Source: Bacillus sp. ISL-7
Lineage (GTDB): Bacteria; Bacillota; Bacilli; Bacillales_B; DSM-18226
NCBI RefSeq assembly: GCF_018613065.1
Contig: NZ_JAGGQW010000002.1
Location: forward strand, 39,869 to 103,868
DNA: 64,000 nt
Reading direction: 5' to 3'
Positions 16,706 to 25,656 of this stretch are shown one piece after another (positions within the stretch are counted from its first letter, which is position 1; each line of letters opens with the position of its first letter). The notes under the pieces are model-generated. The model was given only the letters and a program-made list of their open reading frames with translations, was not told where the DNA came from and did not search any database. Made by a program: the position numbers and the translations under genes.

Positions 16706-19450
16706 TTAGGGTAATGTTGTAGGTGTACCTGAATTTGCTCCATTTACTGTCCCATTGTCGACCGGGGTATCTGGTGGAGTAGTAACGCCGTCATCTTGGT
16801 TGTCAGTACCTGTGCCATTCCCAGTACCATCACCATTACCAGTATCGTTGCCAGTACCATTCCCAGTACCAGTACCAGTACCAGTACCAGTACCAGTACC
16901 AGTACCAGTACCAGTACCAGTACCAGTACCAGTACCAGTACCATCGCCATTACCAGTACCAGTACCATCGCCATTACCGTTGCCATTACCAGTACCGTTG
17001 CCATTACCGGTACCATTCCCATTGCCGTTCCCGTTTCCATTTCCTGGATTTGTACCATTGCCAGGATTGGTATTACCTGGGTTTTCTTCTTGAATAGGTA
17101 GTGGTATGTCAATTGCAGCAGTTGCTGGATTACTAGTTCGATCACCACTGATTGCCACAATCGTGAAAGAATATTTAGTACCAGGTACTGCAGGGATGCT
17201 TAAAGATGTTTCTGCTTGATTATATTGCTTTTGACCAGTCCCGCTATTTACCGTTACAGAGAAAGTAACATTTGCCTCTTTTGAATTATTGTAATCCCAT
17301 GTTAAGGTAATATTTTTATTTACTTCATCATATTTGGCATTTAGTTTTTTCGGAGCATTCAGTTTGTCATACCTTTGGGAGACACGTTTAGGTGCATGAC
17401 CTTTCACAGCATACTCAGTAATAACTTGACTTCCAGGGGTATATTTACTTGCCAATACCGGCGGCATGGAGCCTCTTTCAATACTTACTCTTTGAACGCT
17501 GTTTGGCATAGTAAAGTCAGGTGTATCGATATCCTTTGATACATGTTCCATTAAGTTTTTAAAAATTAATTGGGCTAAACGTTGATTATTTCCGACCGCG
17601 TTGATAGGTGTACTTCGGTTTTTGTATCCTGTCCAAATAGACGCAGTGTAATTAGTTGTATATCCAGTAAACCAGGCATCAGGAACGGACCTGCTGCTCG
17701 GAATACCCCATTTTTGTATTTCCTCATCTGTATAATTCGTTGTACCGGTCTTACCGGCGATTGGAAGTCCGGGAACTTTTGCCCTTGTTCCTGTCCCAGG
17801 AGATACGAGGACACTTTTTAACATATCGGTAATCATAAAAGCGGTCGAATCTTTCATTACCACTTTTGGTTCAGGTTCTGTGCTAATAAAGGTTCCATCA
17901 CGCAACTTGATTTTTCTAATAGCATGTGGTTTTGTATAAATGCCATTATTGCCAAAGGCGCTATAGGCACCAGCCATTTCAAGTGGGGAAACCCCCGTTT
18001 TAAAACCGCCAATTGCGTAGGATTCAAAAATTTCTTTTAAAGGAATACCTAAACCAACTGCAAAGTCTTTCGCTTTTTCAAGACCAACCTGCTGTAGAGT
18101 CTGAACGGCTGGTGAGTTTCGTGATAATTGCAGTGCAGTTCTAATCGTCATCGGTCCTTTATAGCTTTGGTCCCAGTTCCCAAACTTTTTCCCAGATGAA
18201 TAGGTTATTGGTTTATCCTCAATCATTTCAAAGGTTCCCCAATTTAAATATTCAATCGCGGGAGCATAATCAAGCACAGGCTTGATTGTTGAACCTGGTT
18301 GACGTTGTGTATCGATGGCATAGTTAAACCCACGTTTTACTTTCTGGTTCCTTCCGCCTCCAATTGCCCGAATTTCTCCAGTTTTTGTATCAAGGAGAGC
18401 AACCCCAGCTTGGAATTCATCATCAGGATAATCAATAATGTCTGATTTATTAAGAATGTCTTCAACATATGATTGCGCATCTGGATCTAGAGTCGTATGG
18501 ATTGTTAAACCATCTGTAAAGATATCAAAATCAGATGTTTCTTTCACTTCATCAATAACTGCATCCACAAATGAATCAAAGGGTTTTTCATTAACTTTAC
18601 GTTGTTGTTCATTTAGAACGGTCGACTTAACTGAAACCTTTTTCGCATTTTCCATCTCTTTCTTAGAAATAAAACCATGCTGGTGCATTAACGTCAAGAC
18701 AATATTTCGTCTCTTCTCAGCTAAATCAGGATGATCGAATGGGTTATAATTATTAGGACTTTGCGGCATCCCAGCAATTTGGGCAGCCTCTGATAATGTT
18801 AAATCTTTTAATTCTTTTCCATAATAAATTTTTGCGGCAGTTGCAATACCGTGGCTATTTTCAGAAACATAAACCTTATTTACATACATCTCGAAAATCT
18901 GGTGTTTAGTATATTGCTGTTCAAGCTGATAAGAGAGCCAGGCTTCTTCGACTTTCCGCTTTAAGGTTTTTTCGGGAGTTAAAAATGAGTTTTTAACCAC
19001 TTGTTGTGTGATTGTGCTGGCACCTTCAGATCCAAATCCATGTTGGATATTAGCTAAAACAGCACCGCCTAATCTAATCGGGTCAATACCATGGTGTTTG
19101 TAGAAACGGTAATCCTCGGTTGCCAAAATGGCATTTTCAACTACTTGTGGTATGTCTTTGTAATTTACATATTCCCGATTAACTGCACCTACTTCAGTAA
19201 TCAACTTGTCATCTTTATCTAAAATCTTCGAAGGGATTGGATCTTTTAATAATTTTGGGTCAAGTACGGGAGCATCCTTTACTAAGTAGGCGAAAGTCCC
19301 CACTCCCGAAAGTATTCCAATAATACCAAGGGCCACTAGGGTTAGAAAAATTTTCTTTATTAATCCACCCGATTTTTTCTTGGTTTTTGGTTTACCTTTG
19401 GTTTGGAGTTTCTTTCGGCGCTCCTCTCTTGATTGGTACTGTTCTGACAT
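16706..19450 (-). CDS. ponA: penicillin-binding protein 1A/1B with long Gly-Asn/Gly-Thr tail
   Basis: 914 residues. Bifunctional class A PBP: cytoplasmic basic N-terminus, one membrane helix (about residues 35-60), GT51 transglycosylase (EDYRFYKHHGID, GASTITQQ, KVEEAWLSYQLE), then transpeptidase with STIKP, SRNSP and KTGT. A fibronectin-like domain follows (LTWDYNNSKEANVTFSV). The last about 110 residues are nearly pure Gly/Asn/Thr/Asp, encoded partly by 13 perfect hexamers. The ATG at 19450 has GAAGGAA upstream; a longer TTG start at 19483 abuts the recU stop and is less likely. It is downstream of recU, the usual recU-ponA pair. Confidence 0.95.
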   Translation of the reverse strand: MSEQYQSREERRKKLQTKGKPKTKKKSGGLIKKIFLTLVALGIIGILSGVGTFAYLVKDAPVLDPKLLKDPIPSKILDKDDKLITEVGAVNREYVNYKDIPQVVENAILATEDYRFYKHHGIDPIRLGGAVLANIQHGFGSEGASTITQQVVKNSFLTPEKTLKRKVEEAWLSYQLEQQYTKHQIFEMYVNKVYVSENSHGIATAAKIYYGKELKDLTLSEAAQIAGMPQSPNNYNPFDHPDLAEKRRNIVLTLMHQHGFISKKEMENAKKVSVKSTVLNEQQRKVNEKPFDSFVDAVIDEVKETSDFDIFTDGLTIHTTLDPDAQSYVEDILNKSDIIDYPDDEFQAGVALLDTKTGEIRAIGGGRNQKVKRGFNYAIDTQRQPGSTIKPVLDYAPAIEYLNWGTFEMIEDKPITYSSGKKFGNWDQSYKGPMTIRTALQLSRNSPAVQTLQQVGLEKAKDFAVGLGIPLKEIFESYAIGGFKTGVSPLEMAGAYSAFGNNGIYTKPHAIRKIKLRDGTFISTEPEPKVVMKDSTAFMITDMLKSVLVSPGTGTRAKVPGLPIAGKTGTTNYTDEEIQKWGIPSSRSVPDAWFTGYTTNYTASIWTGYKNRSTPINAVGNNQRLAQLIFKNLMEHVSKDIDTPDFTMPNSVQRVSIERGSMPPVLASKYTPGSQVITEYAVKGHAPKRVSQRYDKLNAPKKLNAKYDEVNKNITLTWDYNNSKEANVTFSVTVNSGTGQKQYNQAETSLSIPAVPGTKYSFTIVAISGDRTSNPATAAIDIPLPIQEENPGNTNPGNGTNPGNGNGNGNGNGTGNGNGTGNGNGNGDGTGTGNGDGTGTGTGTGTGTGTGTGTGTGTGTGTGNGTGNDTGNGDGTGNGTGTDNQDDGVTTPPDTPVDNGTVNGANSGTPTTLP
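16863..16940. repeat. 13 tandem copies of a hexamer within ponA
   Basis: CCAGTA (TACTGG on the coding strand) repeats 13 times without a mismatch and continues as degenerate copies on both sides (about 16800-17045). Each unit encodes Gly-Thr, so copy-number change lengthens or shortens the surface tail without shifting frame. Confidence 0.97.
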
Positions 19451-19479
19451 GGTAATATTCCTTCCTTTCAAGCCTTTTC

Positions 19480-20091
19480 TCAATTATGAAGCTTATCTAT
19501 AATTTTAATATAGTCAATTCGCGGTTGAAAACCAAGTGGGATCTGATGTCCTTGTAGTTCCACTTCCTCTTTGGTTATTGATTTTCTGCCGCCATTATTC
19601 ATTCGTTTCCAAAATGTTAACAAGTGTTTTGCTTCGAGTAAAAAAACCTGCTCATATCTTGTAAAACGAAGGATAACAAAACAAATACCTCCTTGATCCA
19701 GGACTTCTTCCATATGCTGTATCTGGTGTTGATGGAAATTCTTTAATGGAAAAGAGGTAGGGTTCTGTGTTTCTTTAGCTTCGAAATCAATATACTTTCC
19801 TTTATAAACACCATTATAATCCGTGGTGGAGGCAAGTTTGAAATATGCCTCTTTAATTACAGCAGCACTGCGGTTTGGATAATCAACTTGGACAATTTGA
19901 ACCGGCGTTGGTTTCTTATGAATAACAGCTACTTTTCTCGCACGGTAATATTCATTTGTCTCATTTAAATCTTCCTCAAGTGTCATTCCTCTGTTACTAT
20001 AAGAGCCATTTTTCTTTTTTTTATTATTGATATTTTCTGTGTTCTGTTCTCTTGGTAAGTATCTTTTTCCATTTGGATAGTTAAAGTTCAC
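19480..20091 (-). CDS. recU: Holliday junction resolvase RecU
   Basis: 203 residues; cleaves Holliday junctions and is needed for chromosome segregation. The nuclease core is visible: [36 protein letters not shown] contains the acidic and Lys residues, followed by [18 protein letters not shown] start has AGAGGTG six bases upstream. Its stop is about 30 bases from the ponA ATG, so recU-ponA is one transcript. Confidence 0.94.
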   Translation of the reverse strand: MNFNYPNGKRYLPREQNTENINNKKKKNGSYSNRGMTLEEDLNETNEYYRARKVAVIHKKPTPVQIVQVDYPNRSAAVIKEAYFKLASTTDYNGVYKGKYIDFEAKETQNPTSFPLKNFHQHQIQHMEEVLDQGGICFVILRFTRYEQVFLLEAKHLLTFWKRMNNGGRKSITKEEVELQGHQIPLGFQPRIDYIKIIDKLHN

Positions 20092-20287
20092 GTTTTACAC
20101 CTCTCAAACTCTTCCTTATCATATCAAATCTTGAAGAGAATGGGGTGTATAAAATACATTTGCATACACACTCTAATAACAATTGTACTGTGACTGCTAA
20201 ATTTATACATGATGCATTTCTCATAAAAGAATTTAAACTCAATCATAGTACTAATAATCTATTAAAAAAACTTAAGGGAAGATGAAT

Positions 20288-21265
20288 ATGAATCATCTTA
20301 CAATACAGGAACGAACAATCATTCGTCAAATTCAAGAGGAAACCAATAAAAAAAATGTCGATAATATCTCAAGGACTGAAGCATACTTTTCTTTTTTTAA
20401 GAAACATCCAGATATCATTTGGTCTTTCTTAGCAAGCATGGTATCTAGGAATGGGGGGTGGAATATGTGTGACCTCCAAGGGTCAATATTTCCTCAATTA
20501 TTAACGGACATGACGAGAAAGCAGCTTTTCCTTACCTATGAGCGGGCAAATTGGTTGATTTTCCATGATGTCTATCCCCAGTTATTGGTCTACCAATATT
20601 CGACGAAATTAAATCGAAAAATGTTTCATTTACTCCCTTATTTTCATGTTTCTACGTTTATCCAAAAAGAATGGTTCCGATATTGGAAAGAAAATGATAA
20701 GAACAGACTGACCACTTCATTAATCATAAATGAACAAAATGTCATTCAAACACCGGTTATTGATCACCCTCTATATAAGAAAAAGGTTTTCCAATCGAAG
20801 CTTTTTTCTTTTCAAGATTGGTTTCATTTCAGTTGTGTCCTATTTCCAACCTGCGGGGGAGAAGTATATGGGGCAAGTGCAAATGGTTTCAAATCACTTT
20901 CAAAAAGAATCAACCTGGGTAAAAGACTAGCCAGCATACTTTTTCATCCACGGCTATTTCCTTATTTTTATGAATTCGCTGAAAAAACGCCGCATACTGG
21001 TTCAAGAAATGATTATGAACAATATTTTAAAATAAAAACTGGCCTGAAAACCCCGATTTTGCGAGTGAGTTTCCCAGTTATAAAGCATAATCAACATAAA
21101 TATGAGGATTGGAGTACGCAACGCAGAGTATCCCCCTTCTTGTTGTATCTTCCCGCACGACATCGTCACCCCATTCACCTTACTGATTGGTACTTTGCTA
21201 AATCAAACCAACTTCAATTAATGTTGGCCCTCCAAAAGACCTTGCAGCTAAAAAAATGGAAATAA
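20288..21265 (+). CDS. yppC: YppC, DUF2515 family protein
   Basis: 325 residues, rich in aromatic and basic residues, with no signal or clear membrane helix. Conserved-looking blocks: NKKNVDNISRTEAYFSFF, ASMVSRNGGWNMCDL, ERANWLIFHDVYPQL and RISVSP-like segments near the C-terminus. These fit DUF2515 (YppC), which lies divergently next to recU in Bacillus. Two ATGs compete; 20288 has AAGGGA eight bases before it while 20282 would be too close. Function unknown. Confidence 0.85.
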   Translation: MNHLTIQERTIIRQIQEETNKKNVDNISRTEAYFSFFKKHPDIIWSFLASMVSRNGGWNMCDLQGSIFPQLLTDMTRKQLFLTYERANWLIFHDVYPQLLVYQYSTKLNRKMFHLLPYFHVSTFIQKEWFRYWKENDKNRLTTSLIINEQNVIQTPVIDHPLYKKKVFQSKLFSFQDWFHFSCVLFPTCGGEVYGASANGFKSLSKRINLGKRLASILFHPRLFPYFYEFAEKTPHTGSRNDYEQYFKIKTGLKTPILRVSFPVIKHNQHKYEDWSTQRRVSPFLLYLPARHRHPIHLTDWYFAKSNQLQLMLALQKTLQLKKWK

Positions 21266-21296
21266 AAAAGCAGGGGAAGTGTCCCTTGCTTTTTGG
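21264..21296. terminator. bidirectional terminator between yppC and the SASP gene
   Basis: AAAAAGCAgGGGA pairs with TCCCttGCTTTTT around AGTG. Confidence 0.8.
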
Positions 21297-21303
21297 TTGG
21301 TTG

Positions 21304-21417
21304 TTATTCGGCAGGTCGGTTTTCTCCCACAAGCTTTTTATCACCGTAGCCTGTTTTTGTTGCTGCATCAGATTGAACTGTTTGCTGCTTTTTGTTTTGT
21401 TTATTATTTTTTGACAT
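21304..21417 (-). CDS. small acid-soluble spore protein, SspM-like
   Basis: 37 residues: a Lys/Gln/Asn-rich start followed by GYGDKKLVGENRPAE. The ending resembles the DKKLGGPNRP ending I remember for B. subtilis SspM, which sits in the same ypp neighbourhood. GGAGGTG precedes the ATG. Minor SASPs are made in the forespore and enter the spore core. Too short for confident family choice; SspL or SspO-type naming is possible. Confidence 0.7.
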   Translation of the reverse strand: MSKNNKQNKKQQTVQSDAATKTGYGDKKLVGENRPAE

Positions 21418-21616
21418 TAAAAAACACCTCCAACAATAGCTTGTGCGCTTTTTTATTTTTTCATGCAGGATTTAATTGATGTCGAATTACATGGAGGAAA
21501 ATGCCATTTAACCACTACCTTTGACGAATAGCTTCTAGTTTTGTCAGGGTAGAAGGAAGCCGAAAAAAGAAAGAGAATAATTATACTTAATAGAAATTGC
21601 TGGGAGGGTTTAATAG

Positions 21617-21892
21617 ATGAATAAGCCATTGTCCGATAAGGAAAAGTTGATTTCAATGTTGTCAGAAATATACGATCAATTAGAAGAATTGGAAGTGGTG
21701 CTTGAAGCATCCTTCTCAGACCTGCGCAAAAGTTTAGACAAGAAAGAGCAGGCTAAGTTAATCGTATCAAAACAAAAACTAATGGGACTTGAACGGAGTA
21801 TTGATAAAGTTAACTCCATATCTAATTTAGAGATTGCTTGTGCCAATCCAAATCATGTGTCTAGAGCCCTACAACTTGAATTGGGCTATTAA
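21617..21892 (+). CDS. small helical protein in the yppD position
   Basis: 91 residues, strongly alpha-helical and probably coiled-coil in the first half (LSEIYDQLEELEVVLEAS), with Lys-rich middle and ending ALQLELGY. Ribosome site GGGAGGG lies before the ATG. Between yppC and yppE it occupies the B. subtilis yppD place, but I do not recognise the sequence well enough to assign the symbol. Function unknown. Confidence 0.75.
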   Translation: MNKPLSDKEKLISMLSEIYDQLEELEVVLEASFSDLRKSLDKKEQAKLIVSKQKLMGLERSIDKVNSISNLEIACANPNHVSRALQLELGY

Positions 21893-21918
21893 TTGCCTAT
21901 AAAATAATAGTAACGATT

Positions 21919-21955
21919 AAAGTAGCATAAAGATCTTTGCTACTTTTTATTTTTT
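21919..21955 (+). terminator. terminator after the yppD-position gene
   Basis: AAAGTAGCA pairs with TGCTACTTT around a ten-base loop, followed by TTATTTTTT. Confidence 0.8.
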
Positions 21956-21991
21956 AGGCTATGTTAAAGCTTATTGTTGATTTTGGCACAA

Positions 21992-22028
21992 GTTGATTGG
22001 AGCGAAGCGCCTGGAGCGGAAATCAACA
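21992..22028. repeat. short copy of intergenic repeat family A
   Basis: GTTGATTGGAGCGAA joined directly to GCGCCTGGAGCGGAAATCAAC. It equals the two ends of the long copy at 23442-23573 with the centre removed. Confidence 0.75.
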
Positions 22029-22075
22029 GCCAAGTATAACAGAGCCATTTTTTAAAGAAAGGGTTTATTAAAAAG

Positions 22076-22432
22076 ATGTATGAAGAAATTATCCAATTAA
22101 CGGAAAAACTTTTAGCTTATAATAGTTTATTCATGAAGTACTATCTAGAGGGAAGGGAGTCAGGGCTCAAGCATGATTTTCATGAAGTGATTAAGCCATT
22201 TGCAAATGAAGTTAAGGAAATAAATGACCAATGGAAACATGCCATGAAGAAATGGCTGTCTGAAACGGACCATAAACATCTTCATTTAAAGCAAATCGAC
22301 ACGACATCTGAACATATTGACCAGTTGTCAATTCAATCCTTTTTCCCGGAAACTAGCAAAACGAGATTTTTAAATGCAAATCGTACGGTTGAATTTTTCC
22401 TCTTGGAAATATTAAAAGAGGTTAAAAAATAG
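22076..22432 (+). CDS. yppE: YppE family protein (DUF1798)
   Basis: 118 residues, all-helical and charged, beginning MYEEIIQLTEKLLAYNSLF. Length and place (about 123 residues in B. subtilis, between yppD and yppF) fit YppE/DUF1798, a family known as a small helical bundle of unknown function. A perfect palindromic terminator follows its stop codon. Confidence 0.85.
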   Translation: MYEEIIQLTEKLLAYNSLFMKYYLEGRESGLKHDFHEVIKPFANEVKEINDQWKHAMKKWLSETDHKHLHLKQIDTTSEHIDQLSIQSFFPETSKTRFLNANRTVEFFLLEILKEVKK

Positions 22433-22433
22433 A

Positions 22434-22457
22434 AAAGAGATGCAGCTGCATCTCTTT
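22434..22457. terminator. palindromic terminator between yppE and yppF
   Basis: AAAGAGATGCAG pairs perfectly with CTGCATCTCTTT; it sits between converging genes. Confidence 0.75.
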
Positions 22458-22465
22458 AATTATTA

Positions 22466-22675
22466 TTAAGAATGTTCGATGAGGGAGTTTTCATTATCCG
22501 TTTCAGGTATTACCGCGCCTTGTTTTTCAAGTTCACGGACAAGAAGACGATATTCTTTAATGTTAATATCGTTTTGAATATACGCTTTCTTAGCAAAATC
22601 CATTAATGTATTAACATCATCTGGTGTATAATCCCGACTTTGAATAAATTTGCTTTTTAATTCGCGAATGTCCAT
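22466..22675 (-). CDS. yppF: YppF family protein
   Basis: 69 residues from the ATG at 22675, which has AAGGAGGAG nine bases upstream; a longer frame starting at 22696 would put the ribosome site inside the gene. The body (DIRELKSKFIQSRDYTPDDVNTLMDFAKKAYI) matches the YppF pattern and the gene lies next to yppE and yppG as in B. subtilis. Function unknown. Confidence 0.8.
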   Translation of the reverse strand: MDIRELKSKFIQSRDYTPDDVNTLMDFAKKAYIQNDINIKEYRLLVRELEKQGAVIPETDNENSLIEHS

Positions 22676-22866
22676 ATCTATTAGCTCCTCCTTCATCCTT
22701 TTTTCTATCGTATCACGAAAATAAAGGATTCCTAGTTTTTAAAATATTTAAACTTCAGACAAAATTCTCGTCATTTTGACATAATTATTGTTTTTCAAAA
22801 GAATCACCTTTCCTCTCTCTCCTTCATAATGTGTAGTAGATAAAAAAGCGGAGGAGATGTTTGCCC

Positions 22867-23430
22867 ATGTTTGGCAAAAAAAGGCCAGCTAATTACCTCA
22901 ATTATGAATATTCGGGGCAAATGATGCAGCAAGGTCCAGTTGGTCAGATCAGGAATCAGCAGCTTTTTAATAGTAATCAACCCTTCCATTACCAAGCTCA
23001 GCCCCAAAACTATGATTGGACCGCTTATCAACAACCCAATCAACAAATTCCTTATTACCCGCCAGTGTACCAGCAATATGGTCAAAACTATCAACCTGGC
23101 TACGTTTCTCAAAATACGCCATTCAATAGCCAGCCATTTTCGCAAAAAGATTCGCAATTCCTATTCCAGAACCCGTTACAGCCACAGGAAGAAATAGTTC
23201 AAAAACCACAGTATATGCCCATGAATGGTTATCCAGTGATGAACCCTTATCCAAAGCAAAGTGCAACCTCAAAACAGCCAGGAGGAGTCCAATCGTTTAT
23301 GAATTCCTTCAAGTCCCAAGATGGATCAGTGGATATAAATAAAATGGTGAATACAGCAGGTCAAATGATGAATGCTGTAAATCAAGTATCATCACTTGTA
23401 AAGGGATTCGGTGGAATATTTAAGGCTTAA
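22867..23430 (+). CDS. yppG: YppG-like protein, proline/glutamine-rich
   Basis: 187 residues. The first 140 are rich in Gln, Pro, Tyr and Asn; the C-terminus carries the YppG-like signature (FMNSFKSQDGSVDINKMVN followed by AGQMMNAVNQVSSLVKGFGGIF). A TTG at 22861 is in frame, but the ATG at 22867 has better spacing from GGAGGAG. Such proteins are often spore-associated; function unknown. A family A repeat follows. Confidence 0.85.
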   Translation: MFGKKRPANYLNYEYSGQMMQQGPVGQIRNQQLFNSNQPFHYQAQPQNYDWTAYQQPNQQIPYYPPVYQQYGQNYQPGYVSQNTPFNSQPFSQKDSQFLFQNPLQPQEEIVQKPQYMPMNGYPVMNPYPKQSATSKQPGGVQSFMNSFKSQDGSVDINKMVNTAGQMMNAVNQVSSLVKGFGGIFKA

Positions 23431-23441
23431 TAAAAACCCCA

Positions 23442-23573
23442 GTTGATTGAAGCGGAAGGCGCGAATACTCCTGCGGGAGGACGGGGCAGGGGAGACCCAA
23501 CAGGTGCTTAGCGCCGAGGAGGCTCCCCAGACCGCCCGCGGAAAGCGAAACCCCTGGAGTGGAAATCAACAGC
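23442..23573. repeat. long copy of intergenic repeat family A
   Basis: A GC-rich 132-base element between yppG and the heat-shock gene. It begins GTTGATTGAAGCGGAAGGCGC and ends with GGAAATCAAC, terminal inverted repeats. The centre contains GCGCCGAGGAGGCTCCCC and ACCGCCCGCGGAAAGCG. It matches the reverse complement of 63841-63940. An open frame from 23447 through it is not a gene. Confidence 0.9.
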
Positions 23574-23586
23574 TAAGTTTTAACAG

Positions 23587-23617
23587 CAAAAAGACGGCTT
23601 TTTTACTAGCCGTCTTT
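23587..23617. terminator. bidirectional terminator after the Hsp20 gene
   Basis: AAAAAGACGGC pairs with GCCGTCTTTT. Confidence 0.75.
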
Positions 23618-23639
23618 TCATATGGAAGGGAAATGGAAT

Positions 23640-24122
23640 TTAGTCTTCGATTTCAATAATTTTCCCTTTTTCCTGTGGAATGCGGATTTTTAATAAACCA
23701 TCACGATAGGATGCTTTCACCTTCTCTTCATTAATCGTATGCGGCAGTGAAACCGTTCTTGATGATTTTTGGCGTAAGTATTTACGTCGATATAAATGAT
23801 TGATTTCGTCTTCCTCGGTTTCAAGTTCGTTATTTTCCACAGAAATAGTTAAATAGTTTCCAGAAATGTTTAAATGAATTTGCTCTCTTTTTATCCCTGG
23901 CAGTTCTGCAGAGATGATGTATTCCCCGCCTGTTTCAATCGTGTCAACATGAAAGCTCGATCCAGATGGAAATGGACTTTTAAAAAAATCATCGATTGAT
24001 TGTAGGAAGCCTTTGATTGGTTTTTCATTGAAAAAGTCGTTCATCGATTTCATTAACTCGCCAAAAGCTTCTGTTTTCGGCTTTTTAGGGTCATTCTTAT
24101 CACTCGGTACCTTAGATGACAT
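23640..24122 (-). CDS. Hsp20/alpha-crystallin family protein, possibly spore coat type
   Basis: 160 residues: a helical N-terminus (residues 15-60) and an alpha-crystallin domain with SAELPGIKREQIHLNISGNYLTISVE and the closing ASYRDGLLKIRIPQ. The ATG at 24122 follows GAGGGG; a longer frame to 24194 lacks a ribosome site. Upstream, AC-N17-CATATAATA fits a sigma-K type promoter, so this may be a coat-linked Hsp20 like CotM/CotP rather than a heat-shock gene (inference). Confidence 0.85.
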   Translation of the reverse strand: MSSKVPSDKNDPKKPKTEAFGELMKSMNDFFNEKPIKGFLQSIDDFFKSPFPSGSSFHVDTIETGGEYIISAELPGIKREQIHLNISGNYLTISVENNELETEEDEINHLYRRKYLRQKSSRTVSLPHTINEEKVKASYRDGLLKIRIPQEKGKIIEIED

Positions 24123-24155
24123 TAAGTTCCCCTCGCTTTCCAATATTTCACTCAC

Positions 24156-24183
24156 TATTATATGCTGGCTAAACTGGGTAGGT
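24156..24183 (-). promoter_or_regulatory. candidate sigma-K promoter of the Hsp20 gene
   Basis: On the minus strand AC, 17 bases, then CATATAATA, matching the mother-cell consensus AC-N16/17-CATANNNTA. It sits 34 bases upstream of the start codon. Confidence 0.5.
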
Positions 24184-24236
24184 GCCGTCATCAAATGGCA
24201 ATAATTTTATGAACGATTTATTACAGTTGCTTTAAA

Positions 24237-24279
24237 TGTGATGTAAATCACATTAAATTTTTTGGTCGATTAGTATAGT
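24237..24279 (+). promoter_or_regulatory. Fnr-type site and promoter of hcp
   Basis: A perfect TGTGA-N6-TCACA at 24237-24252 followed by TATAGT at 24274-24279. The predicted start near 24286 places the site centre at -41.5, the classic activating position for Crp/Fnr proteins. Confidence 0.88.
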
Positions 24280-24313
24280 AAAGCAGAAATAAAATCGAAA
24301 GTGAGGAATTAAA

Positions 24314-25612
24314 ATGTTCTGTTATCAATGTGAACAAACTCCATCTGGCGGCTGTAATGTCATCGGTGTGTGTGGTAAAGATGAAACCATTGCTAGCTTA
24401 CAAGACACGATTATTTTTGCATTAAAAGGAATTGCGGCCTATCGAACCCATGCTAATCAATTAGGATATACAGATCCCTTTGTCGATGCCACCACCCATG
24501 AAGCCCTTTATTTGACTTTAACGAATTCAAATTTTAATGTTCAAGAACATATCGACATGGCGATGAAAGTTGGCCAATCAGCAGTCCGCGTAATGGAAAT
24601 GCTAGATGAAGCTCATACAAAGCGTTTAGGTATTCCTGAGCCAATCCGGGTCAGCCAAAACAAAATTAAAGGAAAATGTATTATTGTTACAGGACACAAC
24701 TTATTTGCTTTAGAGGAACTATTAAAGAAAACAGAGGGAAAGGGTATCAATATCTATACGCACTCTGAAATGCTACCTGCGCACGGCTATCCAGCATTGA
24801 AGAAATATACTCATCTAAAAGGGAATATCGGAAAAGCTTGGTACGACCAGCGACGACTTTTTGAAAATTTCCCTGGAGCGATTCTAGCAACGACCAACTG
24901 TGTAATGCCAATTAAAGGGACTTATGCAGACAGGATGTTTACATATGAAGTAGCAGGTCTTGAAAATGTAGAGAAAATTATAAATGATGATTTTACACCA
25001 TTAATTAACCGAGCTTTAGAGCTTCCTGAAGCAGCAATTGATTCCGAAGAAACATTGTTAACAGGGTTCCATCATGAAACGGTTCTAGGCTTAGCACCTG
25101 AAGTAATTGATGCAGTCAAAGCTGGTAAAATCAAGCGATTCTTTGTTATCGCAGGCTGTGATGCACCGGGACCAGGCGGAAATTATTATCGTGAACTTGC
25201 CACTTCACTACCGCCAGAGACTGTTATATTAACAACCTCTTGTGGAAAATTCCGCTTTAATGACGTGGATTATGGTGTGGTGCCGGGAACCAATATTCCA
25301 CGGTATATAGATTTAGGTCAATGCAATAACTCTGGATCAACTGTTAAGATTGCTTTAGCACTTGCAGATGCATTTGGATGTGAAGTGAATGAACTGCCGG
25401 TCAGCATCGTGTTATCTTGGTTTGAACAAAAAGCAGTTGCTATTTTGCTTGGTTTATTTAGCTTAGGGATCCAGGATATCCGCATTGGCCCGAAGCCGCC
25501 TGAATTTATCTCTGAAGGGGTATTACAGGTCCTTCAGGACACCTTTAATCTAAAATTGATTGGAACAGCTAAAGAAGACATGGAAGACATGCTACAGCTC
25601 TCAATTAAATAA
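24314..25612 (+). CDS. hcp: hydroxylamine reductase / hybrid cluster protein
   Basis: 432 residues. Hybrid cluster proteins act as hydroxylamine or nitric oxide reductases under anoxic or nitrosative conditions. The N-terminal cluster motif C3-x2-C6-x7-C14-x5-C20 is complete, and the hybrid-cluster ligands lie in TGHNLFALEE, ATTNCVMP, VIAGCDAPG, LTTSCGKFRFND and LGQCNNSG. It is preceded by a perfect Fnr-type site at -41.5 and convergent with a Crp/Fnr gene, which suggests induction on oxygen limitation or NO. Confidence 0.96.
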   Translation: MFCYQCEQTPSGGCNVIGVCGKDETIASLQDTIIFALKGIAAYRTHANQLGYTDPFVDATTHEALYLTLTNSNFNVQEHIDMAMKVGQSAVRVMEMLDEAHTKRLGIPEPIRVSQNKIKGKCIIVTGHNLFALEELLKKTEGKGINIYTHSEMLPAHGYPALKKYTHLKGNIGKAWYDQRRLFENFPGAILATTNCVMPIKGTYADRMFTYEVAGLENVEKIINDDFTPLINRALELPEAAIDSEETLLTGFHHETVLGLAPEVIDAVKAGKIKRFFVIAGCDAPGPGGNYYRELATSLPPETVILTTSCGKFRFNDVDYGVVPGTNIPRYIDLGQCNNSGSTVKIALALADAFGCEVNELPVSIVLSWFEQKAVAILLGLFSLGIQDIRIGPKPPEFISEGVLQVLQDTFNLKLIGTAKEDMEDMLQLSIK

Positions 25613-25619
25613 ATATAAT

Positions 25620-25650
25620 AAAACCGCAGCATAGATTTGCTGCGGTTTTT
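25620..25650. terminator. bidirectional terminator between hcp and the Crp/Fnr gene
   Basis: CCGCAGCA pairs with TGCTGCGG, flanked by A and T runs. Confidence 0.85.
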
Positions 25651-25656
25651 AATGTA

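Noticed and set aside
16755..17160. Several open frames on both strands over the ponA tail, rich in Pro-Val, Ser-Thr or Met-Val
   Set aside because: They are shadows of the hexamer repeat, which stays open in all frames.
23447..23659. Plus-strand open frame of 70 codons after yppG
   Set aside because: It runs through the family A repeat and has no ribosome site.
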